A stretch of 19,576 nt of DNA from assembly GCA_024280785.1 (NCBI GenBank), contig JAJRPK010000078.1, positions 1-19,576 on the forward strand. Direction: 5' to 3'. Both the position numbers and the translations under genes were made by a program. The DNA comes from Gammaproteobacteria bacterium. Lineage in GTDB: Bacteria > Pseudomonadota > Gammaproteobacteria > Pseudomonadales > UBA7434. The notes under the pieces are model-generated. The model had not been told where the DNA came from. It did no database searches and worked only from the letters and a program-made list of their open reading frames with translations. This document shows positions 14,072-19,576 of this stretch, piece by piece (the stretch's first letter is position 1; each line of letters opens with the position of its first letter).

Positions 14072-15880
14072 ATGGGAATGACTCGGGATGAATATCAAAC
14101 GGTAATAGACAACGCTAATCAAGCGTCATTTGAAGTGGCTATGCAAAAAGATGTCACGATAGCCGACAGATTTGAGATGTTGGCCGAGAGTCAGCCTGAC
14201 AAAATATTTTTGATCTATGACGATGTAAAGTTTAGTTATGGTGAAGTTGACGCGCGGGCTACGGAATATGCCAATGCTGCGATTCAGCAGGGCGTTGGTA
14301 TGGGTGATACCGTAGCACTGATGATGGAAAACAGGGTCGAGTTTTTTTATGCTTGGCTCGGCATGTTAAAAATTGGCGCCAGTGTGGCGCTTATTAATAC
14401 AGAGGCGAAATCAAAAGCGGTATCTCATGCGGTCACTGCCGTTGACAGTCGCTTAGCCATTGTCGGTGCTGAGTGTTACCAGCGCTACGCTACTGGCGAT
14501 GATCGTCTAGATAATATTCCTTTGTTTATCGTAGAAGACTCTGTAGCGCCAGATATTGATATTAGTAAGAATAGTAATGCGCAAACTATCAGCCAAGCAA
14601 TTACTGGTTCGTTATCGTTAGATTTTGATAAATCAATCCGTGCCGGGTTAAAGAATTCAGCGACAGCTTGCTTTATGTTTACTTCGGGCACCACAGGTTT
14701 GCCTAAAGCGTCCATTATTACTCATTCAAAATGGCTGTCGACGGGGCGTCGCTGGATAGTGATGGCAGGCATAAATAGCGATGATGTTTTTTATTGCGTG
14801 TTGCCGATATTCCACGGTGCGGGATTGATGTCGTTATTTTCATCGGTCTTTGCAGTAGGAGGCTCTTGCTTATTAAAAAGAAAATTTAGTGCGCGCGCAT
14901 TTTGGCAGGATATTAAACAACATCAAGTCACGGTTGCTATTTACGTAGGTGAAATATGCCGTTATTTGCTCGGGACGCCAGAATGTGAAGCAGAAAACAA
15001 TCATAGTCTTAGAACTCTGTTTGGCGCCGGTATGGGGCTAGATATTTGGGAACAATTCGTCGAGCGGTTTGGAAGCCAGATCGGGATATACGAAGGTTGG
15101 GGTTCAACTGAATCTAACTGCAGTTTATCGAACCTTGACAACCGACCTGGTTCTTGTGGTCGAATTCCGTATAGGGATAAAACTTTCACCAGGCTAGTTG
15201 AGTACGATGTCGAAAATGATACACATGTACGAGATGTCAACGGTTTTGGTCAGCTAGCAACAGTGGGTATTGTTGGTGAGCTATTGGGGCAAGTTCATAC
15301 TGGCAGCGGAGATGTTGTTTCTCCCTTCGATGGTTACACTGATTCACAAGCCACGCAAAAGAAACTACTGCGCGATGTGTTTGAAAAAGGAGACTGCTGG
15401 TTCAGTACGGGCGACTTATTCCGCTACGACGACGAAGACTATTTTTATTTTGTTGACCGTATAGGGGACACTTTTCGTTGGAAATCGGAAAACGTGTCGA
15501 CGACAGAAGTTGTGCATCAATTGTCTGAATATAAGGATGCCGAATTAATAAATGTTTATGGGGTAAAAGTTCCTGGCGCCGAAGGGAGAGCGGGCATGGC
15601 CGCTATTTTAATGGTGGAAGGTAAAGAGTTTGCCCCCGTTACTTTTTATCAGCTAGCAACCAAAGAGCTTCAAACTTATGCGATACCACTGTTTATTCGC
15701 GTCTTGGAAAGTATGGATATGACGGGGACTTTCAAATTACGCAAAGTCGATTTACAGCGGGATGGTTACGATCCTAAGAAAGTTAAAGATCCGCTGTATG
15801 TCCTTGATCGGAAAAAACAACAGTATTCCCCATATTCCGGGTCATTACTTAAATCGTTAGGTCTGGAACCTTTCCAGTAG
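14072..15880 (+). CDS. FATP/VLACS-type long-chain acyl-CoA synthetase
   Basis: A 602-residue adenylate-forming enzyme that would activate a carboxylic acid to its acyl-CoA through an acyl-AMP. The phosphate-binding loop T-S-G-T-T-G-L-P-K-A is at 204-213, Y-E-G-W-G-S-T-E at 340-347 and S-T-G-D at 445-448. V-D-R-I-G-D-T-F-R-W-K-S-E-N-V-S-T-T-E-V (461-480) is the signature of the FATP/very-long-chain acyl-CoA synthetase branch, which in bacteria acts on long fatty acids, bile acid or steroid side chains. It is followed after 65 bp by the TauD-type dioxygenase with no terminator, so the two probably form an operon. The start has GAGGA about 11 bases upstream; an ATG two codons later is also possible. 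The acid substrate is unknown. Confidence 0.92.
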   Translation: MGMTRDEYQTVIDNANQASFEVAMQKDVTIADRFEMLAESQPDKIFLIYDDVKFSYGEVDARATEYANAAIQQGVGMGDTVALMMENRVEFFYAWLGMLKIGASVALINTEAKSKAVSHAVTAVDSRLAIVGAECYQRYATGDDRLDNIPLFIVEDSVAPDIDISKNSNAQTISQAITGSLSLDFDKSIRAGLKNSATACFMFTSGTTGLPKASIITHSKWLSTGRRWIVMAGINSDDVFYCVLPIFHGAGLMSLFSSVFAVGGSCLLKRKFSARAFWQDIKQHQVTVAIYVGEICRYLLGTPECEAENNHSLRTLFGAGMGLDIWEQFVERFGSQIGIYEGWGSTESNCSLSNLDNRPGSCGRIPYRDKTFTRLVEYDVENDTHVRDVNGFGQLATVGIVGELLGQVHTGSGDVVSPFDGYTDSQATQKKLLRDVFEKGDCWFSTGDLFRYDDEDYFYFVDRIGDTFRWKSENVSTTEVVHQLSEYKDAELINVYGVKVPGAEGRAGMAAILMVEGKEFAPVTFYQLATKELQTYAIPLFIRVLESMDMTGTFKLRKVDLQRDGYDPKKVKDPLYVLDRKKQQYSPYSGSLLKSLGLEPFQ

Positions 15881-15945
15881 TCATACTTATCGTGTCGAAA
15901 TCGGTCGGTAAAATTTATTTAGAGCTTTTTTGAGGAGATACGCTG

Positions 15946-16872
15946 ATGGCGATTAATACAAATTTACAAGTAACGCCGCTTGACAATGTGGGAGTGGAAA
16001 TATCGGGCTTTAATATTAACGAGCCTGCTGGCCCGGAAGTACATGCAGAGTTAAACCGATTATGGTTAGAGCACGGTATATTGGTGTTTAGAGATCAAGA
16101 TATTACCCCTGAAAATCAAATCGAGTTTAGTCGAATCTTTGGTGAGTTAGAAATTCACCCGCTTAAGGCTACAACTTCAGAAGAATACCCCGAGCTATTT
16201 GTGTTAGAAAATGGTGTGGAGAGCGATAAGCCCAACACAGCTTTTTATGATGGTGAGGCGATTGTTAACCGCTTGGCTTGGCATATGGATTTACATTACA
16301 CCGGTAAGCCTAATCGAGGAGCGCTTCTTAGAGCTGTTATTGTAGCTGATGAAGATGGTTTAACGGGCTTTGGTGATTTAACCAAAGCTTATGAAACGCT
16401 AGACGATGCGACTAAGGCTAAAATTTCTAATATTGAAGTCGCCTATAAATTTGAAATGCAAAGAACAAAGTGGCGGTTTATTGATAATACAGGCTACGCT
16501 CCTGGGCCGCATAGCCCTAAAACCACGGCGGAAATCGGGTTTCCCGATTTTCCTGACTCCATCTACCCGGCAGTGGTTACTCATCCCGTTTCAGCTAAGC
16601 CTGTTTTAGAGGTCGTCGAGCAATTCCTAGATCGCGTTATTGATCCGGAAAAAGCAGGTATGAGTAATGACGAAGCCGATGATTTATTGCGGCAGTTGGT
16701 CGCCCACACGCGCAAACCTGAATTTCATTATTGGCACCAATGGCGTGCGGGTGACATGGTTCTCTGGGACAATTGGAGTGTGATGCATTGCACTACCGGC
16801 ACTAAACCGGGTGTTCGACGATTGATTCATCGAACCACGATTGCAGGCGGTCAAACTCTCGGTCGGCAATAA
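15946..16872 (+). CDS. TauD/TfdA-family Fe(II)/2-oxoglutarate dioxygenase
   Basis: A 308-residue oxygenase of the taurine/alkylsulfate/2,4-D dioxygenase family. The iron triad is H113 and D115 (W-H-M-D) with H281 (V-M-H). Two arginines follow at R292 and R296, 11 and 15 residues after the last histidine, the same spacing as R266 and R270 of E. coli TauD, which bind 2-oxoglutarate and the sulfonate. H71 in E-I-H-P aligns with the TauD histidine that contacts the sulfonate. T-H-P-V-S-A-K-P-V and W-D-N-W-S-V are family-typical. A strong GAGGAG lies upstream. Being downstream of an acyl-CoA synthetase, it may hydroxylate a fatty or steroid-like acid or cleave a sulfate ester or sulfonate; the residues lean to the latter but do not prove it. 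Confidence 0.93.
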   Translation: MAINTNLQVTPLDNVGVEISGFNINEPAGPEVHAELNRLWLEHGILVFRDQDITPENQIEFSRIFGELEIHPLKATTSEEYPELFVLENGVESDKPNTAFYDGEAIVNRLAWHMDLHYTGKPNRGALLRAVIVADEDGLTGFGDLTKAYETLDDATKAKISNIEVAYKFEMQRTKWRFIDNTGYAPGPHSPKTTAEIGFPDFPDSIYPAVVTHPVSAKPVLEVVEQFLDRVIDPEKAGMSNDEADDLLRQLVAHTRKPEFHYWHQWRAGDMVLWDNWSVMHCTTGTKPGVRRLIHRTTIAGGQTLGRQ

Positions 16873-16927
16873 ATGATCAGGGGTGAAGAGCTTCGCCAGA
16901 TAGCAATGTCGGATAACAATAAAGGCA

Positions 16928-16976
16928 TACTAATAAGGCACTTGAAAAGAATATTCTTTTCAAGTGACTCGGTAGT
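16928..16976 (+). repeat. Palindromic intergenic element, copy B (reduced)
   Basis: It contains a perfect 28-bp palindrome with no loop: CACTTGAAAAGAAT (16939-16952) directly followed by ATTCTTTTCAAGTG (16953-16966). The left end TACTAATAAGGCACT is identical to copy A at 7732, and the right end GTGACTCGGTAGT matches copy A's GTGCCTCGGCAGT. The interior of copy A, including its two small hairpins, is missing. It lies between the dioxygenase and DUF3604 genes. Confidence 0.85.
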
Positions 16977-17036
16977 CAATAAGGAAGCTGAGAACAATTA
17001 AACACTAAGCAAATAAAAATTGGATGTGAGGTTTAC

Positions 17037-19007
17037 ATGAATAAACGTGATGCTTTTATGTTTGTGGTTTTTGCAGTTTTGTCATTAGCAGTAAAAGCTG
17101 AAGACATGGTGGTTGCTGTGAGCTCTGCTTATGCCGATGTCTATATCGATGATGCTCATACACAAATAGTTGATACACAACAAGTGGCCCCTTCATATTC
17201 TCAAAATAAAACCCGGTTATTGTGGGGCGATACTCATGTACACACCATGCTGTCAGGTGACTCAGCATTATTTGGTAATAAACTGACGGGTCCAGACGAG
17301 GCTTATCGATTTGCCAAGGGCGAAGTGGTGCAATCCAATCTATCTAAGCCAGCACAGTTAGAAACGCCGTTAGACTTTTTATTAGTATCTGATCATGCGG
17401 AAACGATGAGCACTATCTGGCAACTTAGGCATCCTAATAAAATGCAGCAATCAATGGCTGCCTTGCAAACGGCATTAGATATTGTGGATAGGGGCTTGGA
17501 GGCAATACCACAAGATAAAAGCTTGATTGAAACTGTGAGTTTGGCATTAACAGATGCGGCACTGGCTCTAATCAATGGCTCAGATATCGATCGAGCTGCG
17601 GGGAAAAGTGCTTGGCACGCAATTATAGAAAGTGCAGAGCGGCATAATGACCCTCATAATTTTACAGCCTTGATTGGTTACGAGTGGAGTTCAACACCGG
17701 ACGGAGATAACTTACATAGGGTGGTTATGTATCGTGACGGAGCGGAAAAAGCCTGGCAAACAATGCCTGTCAGCGTGATGGCTGGCATGATTGACCCCGC
17801 TGCTTTTTACCCTGAATCATTATGGGCGGGGCTAAAGGCCTACGAGAAAAAGACTAACGGTCAAATTTTGGCGATTCCTCACAATAGTAATTTAAGTTCA
17901 GGATTAATGTTTGATACCAAGACATCAACCGGGCCGATGACTTTAGCCTATGCTGAAAATCGATTGCGCTGGGAGCCAGTAGTAGAGATAACCCAAATAA
18001 AAGGCGATAGCGAAGCACACCCTTATTTATCACCGGACGATCAGTTTGCTGATTATAACAATTGGGATAAAGGCAATATTTTTAATACTCGTTTATATAC
18101 TACCGATATGCTGGCTGGCAGTTATGTGCGAGAGGGTTTGAAAACAGGTTTAGCGATTGAAAGTGAATTTGGCGTTAACCCTTATAAATTTGGTGTTATC
18201 GGTAGCACCGATTCGCATACAGGGTTGGCAACGGCCGATCAAAATAATTTTTGGGGTAAGTCGCCGATGGTGGGGCCGTCCAAAGCGCGTATTGATGCTG
18301 ACTGGTCTACAGCAGGTAAGGGTGGATCACTGATAACCATAAAGAACCGAGAATCAGCGGCGTCCGGTTATGCTGCCGTATGGGCTACAGCGAATACGCG
18401 CGAGGCAATCTTTGATGTCTTTAAGCGTCGCGAAGTGTATGCCTCTACTGGGCCGCGTATTCAAGTAAGATTTTTTGGCGGTTACGGCTATACTGATGCC
18501 GATTTGTATAAATCCGATTTTGCGGCTGCTGGCTATCGCGGAGGAGTGCCGATGGGTGGTGAGTTAGACGCTTCAGATGAAGCTCCCATTTTTCTCGTCA
18601 GCGCATTGAAAGATCCCAAGGGCGCTAATCTCGATCGGATCCAAATTATTAAGGCGTGGCTAGACGACAACACGATGCCGCAAGAACGCATATACGATGT
18701 TGCCGTTTCGGATAATCGAAAAATCAGCCGTAAAGGTCGGACAAAAAAAGCCGTGGGCAATACAGTCGATACAGCGCGCGCTAGTTATACTAACTCGATA
18801 GGCGACGTTGCACTTTCAGCGAGATGGGTCGATCCGGATTTTGACGCGAATGCAAAAGCTTTTTATTACGCACGCGTGTTAGAAATTCCAACGCCGCGAT
18901 GGACCACTTACGATGCGGTGCATTTTGGTGCTGACTTAGCCGATGATGTTCCTGCGACAACACAGGAGCGAGCCTATACCTCGGCAATTTGGTATAACCC
19001 TGAATAA
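17037..19007 (+). CDS. Exported DUF3604 protein (PHP-like metal-binding fold)
   Basis: A 656-residue protein of the DUF3604 family, which has no established biochemical role. Residues 1-21 look like a cleavable signal peptide ending V-K-A, so it is probably periplasmic. Likely metal-binding motifs resemble those of PHP phosphoesterases: G-D-T-H-V-H-T at 64-70, S-D-H-A-E at 118-122, E-W-S-S-T-P at 216-221, P-H-N-S-N at 281-285, and G-S-T-D-S-H-T-G at 389-396. The C-terminal R-A-Y-T-S-A-I-W-Y is typical of the family and the length is normal. GAGG lies upstream of the ATG. Genes of this family often sit with steroid, sulfatase-like or fatty-acid catabolic genes in marine gammaproteobacteria. 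It could be a metal-dependent hydrolase, but that is inference. Confidence 0.92.
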   Translation: MNKRDAFMFVVFAVLSLAVKAEDMVVAVSSAYADVYIDDAHTQIVDTQQVAPSYSQNKTRLLWGDTHVHTMLSGDSALFGNKLTGPDEAYRFAKGEVVQSNLSKPAQLETPLDFLLVSDHAETMSTIWQLRHPNKMQQSMAALQTALDIVDRGLEAIPQDKSLIETVSLALTDAALALINGSDIDRAAGKSAWHAIIESAERHNDPHNFTALIGYEWSSTPDGDNLHRVVMYRDGAEKAWQTMPVSVMAGMIDPAAFYPESLWAGLKAYEKKTNGQILAIPHNSNLSSGLMFDTKTSTGPMTLAYAENRLRWEPVVEITQIKGDSEAHPYLSPDDQFADYNNWDKGNIFNTRLYTTDMLAGSYVREGLKTGLAIESEFGVNPYKFGVIGSTDSHTGLATADQNNFWGKSPMVGPSKARIDADWSTAGKGGSLITIKNRESAASGYAAVWATANTREAIFDVFKRREVYASTGPRIQVRFFGGYGYTDADLYKSDFAAAGYRGGVPMGGELDASDEAPIFLVSALKDPKGANLDRIQIIKAWLDDNTMPQERIYDVAVSDNRKISRKGRTKKAVGNTVDTARASYTNSIGDVALSARWVDPDFDANAKAFYYARVLEIPTPRWTTYDAVHFGADLADDVPATTQERAYTSAIWYNPE

Positions 19008-19079
19008 CAGAACCGGTCGTTGTTTGTATTCTTCGGATTACTGCGTCTGTAAATACATTTGTACGCTGAGAAGATAGAA

Positions 19080-19576
19080 TTGATTAAAAAAAAGAAGAAT
19101 CACTTGCCGCCCATGCTCCGCGCCATCAACTCAGTCGGTAGTGGATTATCTGCACTGGGTATAGATTTACCTCGCCTCAACGTGCAAGCAGCGAAAGCAG
19201 CGGCAATGAAGAAGACGGGGCTCAGTAATTTTGGTGATTACCTTTGTGAAGAGGGTTTACAGCGTGTGGTGGACTCGTATAACTCCGAGGCAAATCTATC
19301 GACTCTGGGTCGAATCACAGTAAAAGGCATGATTGAAGGAAATCTAGCCACGCTATTAAATGTTGAAGAGACCCTACGGAAAAAACCTGAAATCACTGAG
19401 GCCGACGTTAGCAAGCCTATTTTTATTCTCGGTTTGCCGCGCACCGGTTCAACGATATTACAGGAGCTGTTAGCACTGGATCCCAATCACCGATTTGTTT
19501 TAACTTGGGAATCTAGCAGGCCGTTTCCTCCCGTTAGTGAGAGTTCTATTAAGACTGATCCTCGTATCGCAGAGGT
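19080..19576 (+). CDS. Second sulfotransferase family protein, 3' part outside window
   Basis: The frame is open from 19053 to the window edge and gives about 165 N-terminal residues from the chosen TTG. Near the end is P-I-F-I-L-G-L-P-R-T-G-S-T-I-L-Q-E-L-L, the 5'-phosphosulfate loop of PAPS-dependent sulfotransferases, at about 113-131. It parallels the loop of the complete protein at 3954-5198, and the stretch before it (A-N-L-S-T-L-G-R-I-T-V-K-G-M-I-E-G-N-L) also follows that protein, so they are paralogs. The start is uncertain: TTG at 19080 has GAGAAG six bases upstream, while an ATG at 19113 lacks an obvious box. The 3'-phosphate site and the acceptor region are not visible. It follows the DUF3604 gene by 72 bp with no terminator and may be co-transcribed. 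Confidence 0.85.
   Translation, partial: MIKKKKNHLPPMLRAINSVGSGLSALGIDLPRLNVQAAKAAAMKKTGLSNFGDYLCEEGLQRVVDSYNSEANLSTLGRITVKGMIEGNLATLLNVEETLRKKPEITEADVSKPIFILGLPRTGSTILQELLALDPNHRFVLTWESSRPFPPVSESSIKTDPRIAE

Overview
The window looks like an accessory catabolic region of a marine-type gammaproteobacterium. GC is somewhat below 50% by eye. The evidence is the gene content: sulfotransferase-family proteins, a DUF3604 protein, a TauD-type oxygenase, FATP-type acyl-CoA synthetase, many SDRs, and gammaproteobacterial families such as YrbL, FetB and DUF7931. This combination recalls the Cellvibrionales/Spongiibacteraceae. The placement is inference, because there is no rRNA or phylogenetic marker here.

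Layout, left to right. (1) 1-155: start of an NTF2/SnoaL-like gene on the minus strand, with a 14-bp tandem repeat in its leader. (2) 556-2471: AraC-family regulator, then an SDR with a TTG start. (3) 2577-3053: zinc-ribbon Nudix hydrolase, followed by short tandem repeats. (4) 3169-6410: TetR regulator divergent from a sulfotransferase plus zinc alcohol dehydrogenase operon. A 19-bp palindromic operator lies between the divergent genes, and a strong terminator closes the operon. (5) 6440-7681: MFS transporter. (6) 7732-7865: a 134-bp fold-back element. (7) 8062-9690: SulP/STAS anion transporter. (8) 9805-10422: yrbL-like gene on the minus strand, broken by one in-frame TGA. (9) 10789-12074: FetB-like permease without its ATPase, then a stand-alone DUF7931 protein. 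(10) 12184-13760: SDR and TetR, divergent around a 25-bp palindromic operator. (11) 14072-16872: FATP-type acyl-CoA synthetase and TauD/TfdA dioxygenase. (12) 17037-19007: exported DUF3604 protein. (13) 19080 to the end: a second sulfotransferase, cut by the window edge.

How the genes may work together (inference): the enzymes suit uptake, CoA activation, oxidation and reduction of a hydrophobic alcohol, acid or steroid/terpenoid-like substrate, with local TetR and AraC control. A sulfur thread runs through it: two sulfotransferases, a TauD-like oxygenase that keeps the positions TauD uses for 2-oxoglutarate and sulfonate, and a SulP transporter. The substrate cannot be read from sequence.

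The most notable non-coding feature is a family of three related palindromic intergenic elements (2498-2534, 7732-7865, 16928-16976). They share the same ends but have progressively collapsed interiors.
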